Of a stretch of 64,000 bases of DNA, positions 53,088-62,217 are shown one piece after another. Origin of the DNA: Muriicola sp. Z0-33 (GTDB taxonomy: Bacteria > Bacteroidota > Bacteroidia > Flavobacteriales > Flavobacteriaceae). The stretch is from NCBI RefSeq assembly GCF_026126425.1, contig NZ_JAFMPW010000006.1, positions 124,001-188,000 of the forward strand. Reading direction: 5' to 3'. A program made the position numbers and the translations under genes. Position 1 is the first letter of the stretch, and each line of letters begins with the position of its first letter. The notes beneath the pieces are model-generated. The model did no database searches and had not been told where the DNA came from. It saw only the letters and a list, made by a program, of their open reading frames with translations.

Positions 53088-54224
53088 ATGAGTAAATTAG
53101 ACAGAAGAACATTTGGCAACCTTTTAGGACGAGGTACCGCTGCTGCTGCATTATTGGGAGGAATACCCCTGGCGTGTGCCATGTCTGGGAAGAAAGACCA
53201 TTCTAAAAAGTTAGGAGTTGCCCTCGTTGGTTTGGGCGGTTATAGTACCTATCAGTTAGCTCCCGCCCTGGAAGACACGGAGCATTGTTATCTGGCTGGC
53301 ATTGTAACCGGAACCCCTGCAAAAGAATCCGTATGGGCGCGTAAATACAATATCCCTCAGGAAAGTATTTACAATTATGAGAATTTCGATACAATTGCAA
53401 AGAATAAGAATATCGATATAGTATATGTTGTATTGCCAAATAGTATGCATGCCGAATTTTCTATTAGGGCGGCTAAGGCCGGGAAACATGTTATTTGTGA
53501 AAAACCGATGGCGATATCTGTAGAAGAGTGCGATGCTATCATTGCGGCCTGCAAACAAGCCAACGTAAAATTAGGTATGGGATACCGTTTGCATTCTGAA
53601 CCCTATACCAAAGAAGTAAAACGTTTTGTCCGGGAAAAGACCTTTGGAGAATTAAAAGAAATTAGTGCTGATGCTGCATATGTGTCCCGCGGAAACCCTG
53701 ATCAATGGCGCCTTAACCGGGCCTTGTCTGGTGGTGGAGCCCTAATGAATATGGGGGTGTATGCGATTCAGAGCATTATTTATGGTTCAGGAATGAATCC
53801 TGTAGCAGTGACAGCTCAGGAGTATAGTACCAGGCCAGAGTACTTTAAAGATACCGACGAGACCATTACTGCACAGCTAGAATTACCTACGGGAGTCAGG
53901 GCCGAGATAATGACCTCTCATAATAAAAGAGCAAACAGACTATATGCTTCCTGCGAAAATGGATGGTTTGAGCTGGATCCTGCCAGCACCTATATTCCTC
54001 TGGCCGGGAGAACTTCCAAAGGGCCGCTTACCTTTCCACAAGAAAGCCAGCAAAAATTGCAAATGGACGATTTTGCCAGACATATTCTTAAAGGAACAAC
54101 TAATGTAGCTCCTGGTGAAATGGGGAAAAGAGATATGATAATTGTTGAAGCCATTTACAGATCTATTGCAGAGGGGAACAAAAGAATAGATTTAGATCTT
54201 GGGACTATGGGGATTGTTAATTAG
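53088..54224 (+). CDS. Gfo/Idh/MocA-family oxidoreductase with Tat-like/lipobox N-terminus
   Basis: A 378-residue NAD(P)-dependent oxidoreductase. The N-terminus has a twin-arginine-like DRRTFGNLLG followed by a hydrophobic stretch with IPLACAMS, so it is probably folded with cofactor and exported by Tat, possibly lipidated at the Cys. The Rossmann motif is VALVGLGGYSTYQ and the family sequence CEKPMAI is present. Tat-exported members include glucose-fructose oxidoreductase. Bacteroidota carry many with unknown sugar substrates. It is a single gene between unrelated neighbours. Confidence 0.9.
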   Translation: MSKLDRRTFGNLLGRGTAAAALLGGIPLACAMSGKKDHSKKLGVALVGLGGYSTYQLAPALEDTEHCYLAGIVTGTPAKESVWARKYNIPQESIYNYENFDTIAKNKNIDIVYVVLPNSMHAEFSIRAAKAGKHVICEKPMAISVEECDAIIAACKQANVKLGMGYRLHSEPYTKEVKRFVREKTFGELKEISADAAYVSRGNPDQWRLNRALSGGGALMNMGVYAIQSIIYGSGMNPVAVTAQEYSTRPEYFKDTDETITAQLELPTGVRAEIMTSHNKRANRLYASCENGWFELDPASTYIPLAGRTSKGPLTFPQESQQKLQMDDFARHILKGTTNVAPGEMGKRDMIIVEAIYRSIAEGNKRIDLDLGTMGIVN

Positions 54225-54353
54225 CCAGTACCAGTAAGTTTTCATCTTACTAGGGATTTAAGAGTCGAAGATATTTAGGCAAAAGGGAAGGGCTGGGAGC
54301 TGAAGGAAACAGTTGTGACTTACCTCTGCTAAACAAATAAAATTGGATTTACC

Positions 54354-54746
54354 TTATACGTAAAGGCCCAGGGGTTCATCCTCCTTATCATATAACAACC
54401 AGTATTCTGCCGTTTTTATGTCTCCAAAGATTTTGAGGCAGGCGGCCCTGTTATTTGCTACGGCCTGGAAGAATTTTTTGTCATCCTTCCCTTTCCATAC
54501 CATGGCCATCTTTATCCTGTCCCTTAAAGTATCTGCCAGAATTTCGCTGAGAAAAAACAGTTCAATATTGGGTATCTCCTTATACCTGACCAAGATGAGA
54601 TCTACCAGAATCTTGAATGAATTTAATTCCAGGCATTTCTTTTTTATCAGAGCCGGATATTTAATAAATTCCCGATAGTTATAATCTCCCTTAACAGTCA
54701 ATACCAAAAAACTGCCTTTATCCTTAAAAGTAAAGTTACTGCCCAT
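54354..54746 (-). CDS. Hypothetical STAS/SpoIIAA-like small protein
   Basis: A 130-residue soluble protein with a beta-alpha-beta pattern: GSFLVLTVKGDYNYREFIKY, then LNSFKILVDLILVRYKEIPN, then helices and TAEYWLLYDKEDEP. The layout resembles SpoIIAA/STAS-like proteins used as signalling or lipid-binding modules, but the similarity is structural guesswork. No neighbour gives a functional clue. Gaps of 129 and 211 bp on either side contain nothing I can support. Confidence 0.65.
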   Translation of the reverse strand: MGSNFTFKDKGSFLVLTVKGDYNYREFIKYPALIKKKCLELNSFKILVDLILVRYKEIPNIELFFLSEILADTLRDRIKMAMVWKGKDDKKFFQAVANNRAACLKIFGDIKTAEYWLLYDKEDEPLGLYV

Positions 54747-54957
54747 ACTAATACGTTAAAAATAAAGTGACCGAAAAGTCTGGGGGGATGTAAATTAAGG
54801 AGCTAGGTGTGAGCTAATAATATACGAATTATTTTATAAAGTTGTAGGAATTTATCAAAATTGGATAAAAATTATTTGGTTATGCCAATGTTTTACTTCC
54901 CTCAGCCATTTGAAAATAAGGAGTTTTTAATGCCTTTACAGTCAGTATTTTAAAGAA

Positions 54958-55728
54958 TTACCATTTTTCAAATACTCCTAATCCAAACAAAGCATAATCA
55001 TATTTCACCGGATCTGTCGGGTCTAGTTGTCTTAGATGTTTATCTAGTTCAATAAGGGCTTTTGCATCGTTCTGCTTTCGATGCAATAATCCTAGACTTC
55101 TGGCCACTCTTCCGGAATGTACATCCAGGGGGCAGCTCAATTGTGAGGGAGAAACGCTGTCCCATAAACCAAAATCAACGCCTGTTGTGTCTTTACGGAC
55201 CATCCATCTCAGAAACATATTTATTCGCTTGGCTGCCGACCCTTTTAGGGGGTCAGAGATGTGTTTGGTGGTCCTGGATGGATGCGGAATTTCAAAAAAA
55301 AGTTGTTTAAAGGCGCTTATAGCAGGCTGAAGGGAGGCCGGATGGGCATAGGACCTGAATACACTTTCCAGACCATGGTGTTTAGTGTACAAATTCTTAA
55401 GGCCTTTGATAAATTGTGTAAAATCGGTGCCATTGAAGGTTCTGTGTACAAAGGGCAGCAAAGCATCCAGGTCGCTCTCCTTGTGATGCATAACAAACTG
55501 AAAAGGATCATTGTCGAGGAATTGCATCATACGGTTGGCATTTTTAATGATGCTTTTCCGATTCCCCCAGGAGATTGTGGCTGTAAGAAAGGCGCTTATT
55601 TCTATATCCTCTTTCTTTTCAAATTTATGCGGAACCTGGATGGGATCTGTGGCGATAAATTTGGAATTATTGTATTGCAAGACCTTGGCATCCATAAAGT
55701 CTTTCAATTCTTGCTGTTTCATTCCCAT
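54958..55728 (-). CDS. DUF2400/TIGR02757-family protein
   Basis: A 256-residue protein matching the TIGR02757 family: KKEDIEISAFLTATISWGNR near residues 37-56, then a helical region with PSRTTKHISDPLKGSAAKRI and NMFLRWMVRKDTTGVDFGLW, and the C-terminal LDPTDPVKYDYALFGLG. The family is common in Bacteroidota and some other phyla. Its overall helical content and K-x-x-x-F/L patterns are reminiscent of HhH DNA-repair proteins, but no reaction is known. No signal or membrane segment. Confidence 0.85.
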   Translation of the reverse strand: MGMKQQELKDFMDAKVLQYNNSKFIATDPIQVPHKFEKKEDIEISAFLTATISWGNRKSIIKNANRMMQFLDNDPFQFVMHHKESDLDALLPFVHRTFNGTDFTQFIKGLKNLYTKHHGLESVFRSYAHPASLQPAISAFKQLFFEIPHPSRTTKHISDPLKGSAAKRINMFLRWMVRKDTTGVDFGLWDSVSPSQLSCPLDVHSGRVARSLGLLHRKQNDAKALIELDKHLRQLDPTDPVKYDYALFGLGVFEKW

Positions 55729-55767
55729 GGGATACCCAATTATATCCTAAGTACGGACAAAAGTATT

Positions 55768-56427
55768 TTATAGTATTTGACCATCTACCATGGTTAACTT
55801 CCTGTCGGCCATATCGGCCAATTCTGAATTATGGGTAACAATGACAAAGGTCTGGCCAAATTTATCTCTTAATTCAAAGAAGAGTTTGTGCAAAGTATCT
55901 GCGCTTTCCGAGTCCAGATTTCCACTGGGTTCATCCGCCAGGATGGTAGACGGATTATTTATCAAAGCTCTGGCAACTGCTACCCGCTGCTGCTCGCCTC
56001 CGGATAGCTCATTAGGTTTATGATGATGCCTGTCTTTTAGTCCCAGAAAATCTAGCAATTCTGCTGCTCTTGCTTTAGCTGCTGCCTGTGGTGTTTTTTT
56101 AATAAAAGCCGGGATACATACATTCTCGATAGCTGTAAATTCGGGTAGAAGTTGGTGAAACTGGAAAATAAATCCCAAATGTTCATTCCGGAATTTAGCC
56201 ATCGCCTTATCGCTGAGGGTATTCACTGCCACATTATCTATGTTGATAACACTACTCTCCGGATTAGAAGCTACATCTAAGGTGCCTAATATTTGCAACA
56301 AAGTAGTTTTACCTGCTCCGGAAGGCCCCACAATTGAAACTATTTCACCTTTAGCTATTTCAAGATCAACTCCTTTAAGCACCTGAAGCTGTCCGTAATA
56401 TTTTTGAATGTTGCTCGCTTTGATCAT
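55768..56427 (-). CDS. lolD: ABC transporter ATP-binding protein, LolD-like
   Basis: A 219-residue ATPase of the LolD/MacB class. Walker A GPSGAGKT is at residues 34-41, the signature LSGGEQQRV and Walker [12 protein letters not shown] are present, and HN is the switch histidine (VTHNSELA). LolD works with the permease LolE or LolC to release lipoproteins from the inner membrane. No permease gene is next to it; the neighbours are the TIGR02757 gene (39 bp downstream) and a divergent folE. The assignment to Lol rather than another MacB-type exporter rests on similarity. Confidence 0.85.
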   Translation of the reverse strand: MIKASNIQKYYGQLQVLKGVDLEIAKGEIVSIVGPSGAGKTTLLQILGTLDVASNPESSVINIDNVAVNTLSDKAMAKFRNEHLGFIFQFHQLLPEFTAIENVCIPAFIKKTPQAAAKARAAELLDFLGLKDRHHHKPNELSGGEQQRVAVARALINNPSTILADEPSGNLDSESADTLHKLFFELRDKFGQTFVIVTHNSELADMADRKLTMVDGQIL

Positions 56428-56632
56428 GTATCAAATCATTTACTGCCCGAAAGTAGCTATAAGTGCAGACATGGCAAAAATAACAATCTCCCCCATAAAT
56501 TCTTGTGAGATTTTGTTTATTATTACGACCAATAGGTGCATGCTTTCCTGGCGAGGTATAATATTCTGTCAGGATGCTACTATTTTAGCTAAAATTCACC
56601 ATATTTAACAACAATAAATACGGAAGTACCCT

Positions 56633-57232
56633 ATGTCACCATATAGAAATTTAGAGGAGTATAATATTGAGATCACTAATGAGGTCAGAGAACATTTTTC
56701 AAAAATAATAGATGATATCGGCGAAAATGTAGCGCGGGAAGGACTTACCAAAACCCCTGAACGTGCGGCCAAGGCCATGCTATTTCTAACACAAGGCTAT
56801 AAGCAGAATGCTGTAGAGATTCTTCAGGGGGCTATGTTTAAAGAAGATTATGACGATATGGTTATTATCAAGGACATAGAAGTCTACTCACTTTGTGAAC
56901 ATCATATGCTGCCATTTTTCGGGAAAGCCCATATTGCATATATACCAGACGGACACATTGTTGGGCTTAGTAAGATACCACGGGTAGTGGATGTCTTTGC
57001 AAGGCGTTTACAGGTGCAGGAGAGACTTACTCATGATATTCTGGAGTGTATCAATGATACTTTAAAACCAAAAGGAGTTGCAGTGGTGATTGAAGCGGCG
57101 CATATGTGTATGATGATGCGTGGGGTGCAAAAACAGAATTCGGTGACCACCACCTCGGGCTTCAGGGGCCAGTTCGAAAAAATTGAAACCAGAAACGAAT
57201 TTTTAAAATTAATTAGCTCCACGCTTTCCTGA
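56633..57232 (+). CDS. folE: GTP cyclohydrolase I
   Basis: A 199-residue enzyme converting GTP to 7,8-dihydroneopterin triphosphate, the first step of folate (and pterin) synthesis. Zinc ligands Cys88 and His91 are in [12 protein letters not shown] and Cys159 in [11 protein letters not shown], all at family positions. The N-terminal region includes the TPERAAKAM helix. The start at 56633 gives a full-length protein. Divergent from lolD; the next gene downstream is unrelated. Confidence 0.97.
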   Translation: MSPYRNLEEYNIEITNEVREHFSKIIDDIGENVAREGLTKTPERAAKAMLFLTQGYKQNAVEILQGAMFKEDYDDMVIIKDIEVYSLCEHHMLPFFGKAHIAYIPDGHIVGLSKIPRVVDVFARRLQVQERLTHDILECINDTLKPKGVAVVIEAAHMCMMMRGVQKQNSVTTTSGFRGQFEKIETRNEFLKLISSTLS

Positions 57233-57381
57233 TACTGCCTGCTTGCATCTGGTTGTGAATCAACCACAAGTATTGGTTAGAATATTATCACATTTAGTAC
57301 CAACTGTGTTAAAATTGTCGGTTTGTTGTAACACAAGGCTTTTTACAGCGTCTCTTTAATATAACCTTAACCAGTTCATTC

Positions 57382-57846
57382 ATGAAGAATGTACTCCTTC
57401 TTCTTTTTATATTAATTGGTGCGCCATGTTTTGCACAAAATAATGAGGCCCTTATAGCATTCGATTCGATCGACAGCAATATTGGAGCAAATATAAACAT
57501 CATTAAAGCTGACGAACATAAAATAGAACTTACAGGGGATGGCGAAATTATAAAACACATCAACTGGGCTGTTAATAATAGAAATTTAAAGATCAGATCG
57601 GATAGTAAAACCATTAACTATGAGGAGGTGATACTAAATGTATATACACCCTCTCTGAACGTGTTAAGCGTATCAGATGGCGGCAAGACAATAATGGACG
57701 GCAGTTTTAACCGCCTAAACAATTTTGAAGTTACCGCCTCAGGAGATGCTATTGTTGATCTTTCGAGAGTAGAGTTCAAAACTTTGATTGCCAATTCTAA
57801 ACTTGGTGGTCAGATTATTTATAACGATCCTGCAGCACCATTTTAA
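57382..57846 (+). CDS. Exported GIN-domain (DUF2807) protein
   Basis: A 154-residue protein with a signal peptide (about 1-19, ending APCFAQ) and a single right-handed beta-helix-like domain of repeated short strands (NVLSVSDGGKTIMDGSF, NNFEVTASGDAIVDLS). The GIN/DUF2807 fold occurs widely in Bacteroidota envelopes and was once called a head domain of putative auto-transporter adhesins. This example is shorter than the usual 220-250 residues and ends abruptly (NDPAAPF), so the last strands may be missing, but the frame is intact. Confidence 0.75.
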   Translation: MKNVLLLLFILIGAPCFAQNNEALIAFDSIDSNIGANINIIKADEHKIELTGDGEIIKHINWAVNNRNLKIRSDSKTINYEEVILNVYTPSLNVLSVSDGGKTIMDGSFNRLNNFEVTASGDAIVDLSRVEFKTLIANSKLGGQIIYNDPAAPF

Positions 57847-57965
57847 TTGGCTTACTCATTGGATTAACCACAAGGGATGCATCCTCAATTCGAATAAATT
57901 TCCTTACCAAACTTCATTTTTGGCATTTAAATTGATTCCTTTAAAAGGAATACTTAATTTTAAAC

Positions 57966-58274
57966 ATGTCAAATAGTAAACAAAATAAATACAGAGATTT
58001 GTTCCTGGGACTTCTTTTTGATGCCATTGGGATGGTCTCTTTTTTAATTCCGGGAATTGGAGAATTCTCGGATGTAATTTGGGCTCCGATCGCAGGGTGG
58101 TTAATGACCAGGATCTATAAAGGAAAAGTAGGCCAGGCAGCTGGTATTTTCACCTTTATAGAAGAAATTATCCCAGGATTGGATATTATTCCCACTTTTA
58201 CCATAATGTGGCTGTATACGTACGTATTTAAGAGTGCTAAGGCCACGAGAGTAATAGATATTGATGCTAAATAA
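57966..58274 (+). CDS. Small conserved membrane protein
   Basis: A 102-residue protein with two or three membrane helices: DLFLGLLFDAIGMVSFLIPG and FTFIEEIIPGLDIIPTFTI. A GxGEFSDVIWAP loop lies between them. It probably sits in the inner membrane with a charged C-terminal tail. I do not recognise a characterised family, though similar small proteins occur in flavobacteria. It is followed after 35 bp by the fatty-acid-hydroxylase gene, which may be co-transcribed. Confidence 0.72.
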   Translation: MSNSKQNKYRDLFLGLLFDAIGMVSFLIPGIGEFSDVIWAPIAGWLMTRIYKGKVGQAAGIFTFIEEIIPGLDIIPTFTIMWLYTYVFKSAKATRVIDIDAK

Positions 58275-58309
58275 ATCCGGGCGTAGAAGGCCCTGAGTAA
58301 TGTTGAAAT

Positions 58310-59191
58310 ATGGATTCCTACCTAGAAGCTTTTTTAAATGCATTTTCTTCTAATGTCAACTGGACATGGAGGTCTATTCTTTTTGATGTACCATGGTACA
58401 CCAACTATTTCTGGGGCCTGATACTAATTTCTTTATTCATTTGGGGTCTGGAGATTTTATTTCCCTGGCGAAAGCAGCAAGCTGTTTTTAGAAAGGACTT
58501 TTGGCTCGATGGATTTTATATTTTCTTTAATTTCTTCATTTTCACTATTGCAATCAGTGGTTTTTACAAACTCCTGGAGGTTTTATTTAATGATTTGGGC
58601 ATCACTGCCCGCAGTTTGTCCATTGTAGATATAAGATTATGGCCAAATTGGACACAATTGATTTTATTTTTTGTGCTGCTCGATTTTTTCCAGTGGTTTA
58701 CACATGTCTTATTACATAAGTACAATTTCCTTTGGCAATTCCATAAAATACATCACAGTGTAAAAGAGATGGGTTTTGCTGCTCACTTTCGCTATCATTG
58801 GATGGAGAACATTTTTTATAAACCGCTAAAGACATTGGGGGTGATGTTGCTTGGAGGGTTTGAACCTCAGCAGGCCTTTATTGTTCACTTTGTAGCGATA
58901 GCCATAGGGCACTTAAACCATGCTAATGTGAAGGTTAGCTGGGGACCTTTAAAGTATTTATTTAACAATCCGGTAATGCATTTATACCACCATTCCTATG
59001 TGTTACCTAAAGGGAAATACGGGGTAAATTTTGGAATAAGTTTAAGCCTTTGGGACTACCTCTTTAAAACCAATTATATCCCTGAAGATAGCGGAACCAT
59101 TCCGCTTGGATTTAAAGGAGATGAGGAAATTCCCAAAGACTTTTTACATCAACTAGGATATGGATTTAGAAAAACCAAATCCTCAGACTAA
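58310..59191 (+). CDS. Sterol desaturase/fatty acid hydroxylase-family membrane protein
   Basis: A 293-residue integral membrane di-iron enzyme family member. Histidine boxes HVLLH, HKIHH and HLYHH lie between membrane segments in the usual order, and a further histidine-bearing stretch (HFRYHWMEN) completes the cluster. The family hydroxylates or desaturates fatty acids, sterols or carotenoids using O2. A lipid hydroxylase of the inner membrane is the best general description. It is convergent with the TonB receptor gene, only 6 bp away. Confidence 0.87.
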   Translation: MDSYLEAFLNAFSSNVNWTWRSILFDVPWYTNYFWGLILISLFIWGLEILFPWRKQQAVFRKDFWLDGFYIFFNFFIFTIAISGFYKLLEVLFNDLGITARSLSIVDIRLWPNWTQLILFFVLLDFFQWFTHVLLHKYNFLWQFHKIHHSVKEMGFAAHFRYHWMENIFYKPLKTLGVMLLGGFEPQQAFIVHFVAIAIGHLNHANVKVSWGPLKYLFNNPVMHLYHHSYVLPKGKYGVNFGISLSLWDYLFKTNYIPEDSGTIPLGFKGDEEIPKDFLHQLGYGFRKTKSSD

Positions 59192-59197
59192 ATAGCC

Positions 59198-61444
59198 TCA
59201 GAGTGCAACACTAAGACCAACACTTATATTCCGTCCTATGTTAGGAATTCCATCTGACTTTAATCTGGACAAATGGGCAATATAGTTCTGATCTAACAAA
59301 TTGTTGGCGCTCAGTCTGAGTTCTGCGTCTTTATTAAATAACGAAAAGTTTCCACCGCAGCCTATATTTAATAAATTATAGCTATCAGTTGTAGTTTCAA
59401 ACTCGCTAAAATTGTCCTGAGTAAAAACAGATTGCAGACTAACGAAGGCGTAACTTCTTTTCAGCCAGCGACTCTTGTCCTCAAATTCTATCCTCAGTGT
59501 ATTTTTCAGTTTGTTTGCTGGTATCAGTGGCAAGTTATCCCCGTTATCTAGTTTTCCTCTTACAGTTTCGAAACTGCTTTCGAGATGAAGCCAATCTAAC
59601 GGATGAGGATGAAGGTGAAATACTATTTCACCCCCATAAAGCCTTGCATTTTGTTGTCTGTATAGAAAAACTGCATCCTCACCAACAACCTCACCATTGG
59701 GCTCTATAAAGATGTAGTCTTTTATGCTATTGTAGAAGCCATTCAGATAAAACTCTACATGCTCATTTTTATATTCCAGTGCAACATCTGTCTGCAGGTT
59801 TTTTTCATTTTTTAGATCCGGATCCCCAATTTCAAATCGGTTAGTACCCTCATGGACACCATTTGAAGTAAGCTCCGCCAGGTTGGGTGCTCTGAATCCG
59901 GAAGCAAAATTTACTCTTCCGATAAGTTTATCCATAACATCAACTCTATAGCCTAAAGCCGCATTAAAACTAGTGAAATCCCTGTCTAGTGATGCTATAT
60001 AGCCTTCTGTGGCGGCTATTCCGCTTTCTTCACCAGTTATGGCCCTGTGATCAAAACGAAGGCCAAATTGAATATCGCTTTTGTCAAAATGTAAGTGGGA
60101 ATTTGCTAAAACTCCAATATCTGAGGTGGTGGCGTCTGGAATCAGGATTTCTTCGCCAAAGTTTTTATTGGTTTGCCGCATCCCCTGGATACCCACAATG
60201 GTTTCCAGACGTTTGCCCTTAGGGAGATTGTAGAGAAGGTTATAATTAAATGTAGAAAGATGCATATCGAGAGCTGCCCCTTCCTCTTCCTCTTCCTCTT
60301 CCATTCCTTCTTCCTCCTCATGGTCTTCAAACTCCTTCCGATCATTAAAGATATATCCTAATGTAATTTTCAGGCTGGATTTGTTAAAGAATATACTGGT
60401 TGCGGAGCTCAATATATGATTATGGAGTTCCTGGTATGGAAGGGTGGGGGTTCTGTCTCTGGTCTGAGCCCCTATCTCTTCTGGGATTCCCAATTCGGAT
60501 GCATTATAATTGTATCTGAATTCTGTTTTTAGAATGCCTGCCTGGTAACCCATTCCAGTTTTAAGGTCATATTCTCTGAATCGAGAATTGGTAACTCTTA
60601 ATCCATCTCCGCCCTTATAGTCGGTATGAGTAGTATGCCCTCCTCTGACCAAAAACTTAAATCGTTCTCCGGAAGATTTAAACCCCAAATTTGTACCAAG
60701 CCCCGTAGTATTGGAATAATAATTCATATTGATATCCCCCGAACTGGTATTGGCAAGCGCAAACCTTTCCGGATTCAGATAAAGGACCCCTCCAAGGGCA
60801 TCTGAACCGTAAAGCAGGGAAGCGGGCCCCTTGATAACTTCCACACTTTCTATTCCGGCCTCTCCTATGCCCAGGCCGTGTTCATCTCCAAATTGTTGAT
60901 TTTCTAGTCGTATACCCTGGGTATAGACCAAAACCCTGTTAGCACTTAAACCCCGTATCACGGGTTTCCCAATTCCCACCCCGGTAGAAACGGTTTCAAC
61001 CCCGGCAATATTTGTAATACCATCGGCCAGAGTAATGGCTCCACGGGTTTTTAAATCGGCTATTTTCGCCTGTTCTACCTTCATTACATTTTCACGCTGT
61101 AATTTGTGGAAGGGAGTAGATACAATTACTTCTTCCATTTCAATGACACTTGGAATCAGTTGAACTTCTAGATTATTAACTCCTGTTGTAATTTCAAAAG
61201 TTTTGGAAAAAGTTTGGTAGCCTATATATGATACCACCAGTTTGTAGGAACCTAGGGGCAGGCTGGATACCTGGAAAACCCCTTCAGAATTTGTAACCGC
61301 ACCTCTTTCCAATTGAGGGAAATACACGGATACCTGCTCTAAAGGAGCATTATTCTCGGCATCGGTTATTTTTCCTGAAACTGAATTTTGGGCATGGGTT
61401 ACTGATATAGATATTGCAAAAAGCAATGAACAAAAATATTTCAT
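59198..61444 (-). CDS. TonB-dependent receptor, ZnuD-like, with acidic external loop
   Basis: A 748-residue outer-membrane receptor. Signal (about 1-18), carboxypeptidase-regulatory domain (about 22-105, SVSGKITDAENNAPLEQVSV), plug (about 115-225, GPASLLYGSDALGGVLYLNP) and a 22-stranded barrel. The plug segment QQFGDEHGLG and histidine-rich HLHPHPLDWLHLESS are typical of zinc-uptake receptors (ZnuD clade). An unusual acidic stretch at about residues 374-389, built from EEEEGMEEEEEEEG and bounded by His, lies in a predicted external loop and could capture metal ions. Preceded by a small His/Cys-bearing protein gene (40-bp gap), probably co-transcribed. Confidence 0.9.
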   Translation of the reverse strand: MKYFCSLLFAISISVTHAQNSVSGKITDAENNAPLEQVSVYFPQLERGAVTNSEGVFQVSSLPLGSYKLVVSYIGYQTFSKTFEITTGVNNLEVQLIPSVIEMEEVIVSTPFHKLQRENVMKVEQAKIADLKTRGAITLADGITNIAGVETVSTGVGIGKPVIRGLSANRVLVYTQGIRLENQQFGDEHGLGIGEAGIESVEVIKGPASLLYGSDALGGVLYLNPERFALANTSSGDINMNYYSNTTGLGTNLGFKSSGERFKFLVRGGHTTHTDYKGGDGLRVTNSRFREYDLKTGMGYQAGILKTEFRYNYNASELGIPEEIGAQTRDRTPTLPYQELHNHILSSATSIFFNKSSLKITLGYIFNDRKEFEDHEEEEGMEEEEEEEGAALDMHLSTFNYNLLYNLPKGKRLETIVGIQGMRQTNKNFGEEILIPDATTSDIGVLANSHLHFDKSDIQFGLRFDHRAITGEESGIAATEGYIASLDRDFTSFNAALGYRVDVMDKLIGRVNFASGFRAPNLAELTSNGVHEGTNRFEIGDPDLKNEKNLQTDVALEYKNEHVEFYLNGFYNSIKDYIFIEPNGEVVGEDAVFLYRQQNARLYGGEIVFHLHPHPLDWLHLESSFETVRGKLDNGDNLPLIPANKLKNTLRIEFEDKSRWLKRSYAFVSLQSVFTQDNFSEFETTTDSYNLLNIGCGGNFSLFNKDAELRLSANNLLDQNYIAHLSRLKSDGIPNIGRNISVGLSVAL

Positions 61445-61483
61445 ACTTAGAATTTTAATTAACCAAATTGTAAAATTGTCGAA

Positions 61484-61816
61484 CTATGAAATATTCGGGG
61501 GCCCTCTGAGAGAGAAATGAAGTTTTTGAAAGGAACTTAAAAATGAATAATAATTACTATTGATACTGAACTGCCTGATGGGGGAGTAAACCTCAAAATT
61601 TACAATAGGGGGGTAAAATTGCTGTGTAAGCTTAAACTTCTGAAACTCACAGTCAAATTCGGCCTCATGAATGTGAACAGCAATGTTTTCGACACATTTC
61701 TGATTTTTATGCCCGTGCACAGCATGGGCTAATTTCATGATATTCGGCAGTGCCATAAAGGCGATAAGCGTAAAAGAAGCAAGGGATAAGTAAAGGTCTC
61801 TTTTAATAGCCATCAT
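61484..61816 (-). CDS. Small membrane-anchored protein with His/Cys motif, upstream of the metal receptor
   Basis: A 110-residue protein from ATG 61816 (Met one codon later is equally possible; an upstream extension to 61849 is unlikely). An N-terminal hydrophobic segment (about 5-25) is followed by AHAVHGHKNQKCVENIAVHI (several His and one Cys), then HEAEFDCEF with a second Cys. The remainder is Tyr/Phe/Ser-rich. Such small proteins recur upstream of ZnuD-like receptors in flavobacteria, suggesting periplasmic metal binding or sensing; the role is inferred from position and residues. Confidence 0.75.
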   Translation of the reverse strand: MMAIKRDLYLSLASFTLIAFMALPNIMKLAHAVHGHKNQKCVENIAVHIHEAEFDCEFQKFKLTQQFYPPIVNFEVYSPIRQFSINSNYYSFLSSFQKLHFSLRGPPNIS

Positions 61817-61867
61817 GCTGCAAATTAATTCAATATAGACGTGCCACAATGTTAAGGAAATTATAAT

Positions 61868-62185
61868 TTACTTTAAAAGAAATCCGAGCCCCATTCTTTG
61901 TAGCATCTTCTTTTCAAAATTCCAGAAAAATCTGAATTGTCCGAAAACCCAGCCAAAGACAACTAGTAATACCTGGTATATCGGGAATATAATCAGTAAT
62001 CTGATGGTCCAGTAGATCCACCCACTCCACCAACTATCCGGGAAAATTGATCTGTCAAATCCAATCCATTCTAGAAACGGACGTGCCACATAAACAGAAG
62101 ATGATCCTGTAATTGCAAAAACAACGAAGATGATGATCAGCTGAAAGGTAGACTCAATGCCCCAACGACTTTTTAGTTTATCCAT
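61868..62185 (-). CDS. Small two-helix membrane protein (DUF6787-like)
   Basis: A 105-residue protein with two membrane helices (about 13-33 and 60-82). A loop between them contains VARPFLEWIGFDRSIF and DSWWSGWIYWT, rich in Trp. The C-terminal FGQFRFFWNFEKKMLQRMG is basic and cytoplasmic. I associate this pattern with a Bacteroidota family listed as DUF6787, unverified. Function is unknown. Confidence 0.7.
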   Translation of the reverse strand: MDKLKSRWGIESTFQLIIIFVVFAITGSSSVYVARPFLEWIGFDRSIFPDSWWSGWIYWTIRLLIIFPIYQVLLVVFGWVFGQFRFFWNFEKKMLQRMGLGFLLK

Positions 62186-62217
62186 AGGAATTTAAAAGAG
62201 CTGGCAAATATATTCAA

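Noticed and set aside
54230-54251. AGTAAG/CTTACT hairpin after the Gfo/Idh/MocA gene
   Set aside because: Six-base stem and no U-tract.
54882-54953. A 23-codon frame beginning ATGCCAATG in the gap before the TIGR02757 gene
   Set aside because: Too short, no paralogue, no promoter or terminator, and no conservation visible within the window.
56633-59191. A possible tetrahydrobiopterin link between folE and the fatty-acid-hydroxylase-family gene
   Set aside because: Some eukaryotic members of the hydroxylase family use tetrahydrobiopterin, but two unrelated genes lie between them here and folE is a housekeeping folate gene.
60279-60325. GAA/GAG-rich acidic tract in the ZnuD-like receptor, considered as a phase-variation repeat
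   Set aside because: Trinucleotide changes would not shift the frame, and the tract lies in a plausible external loop.
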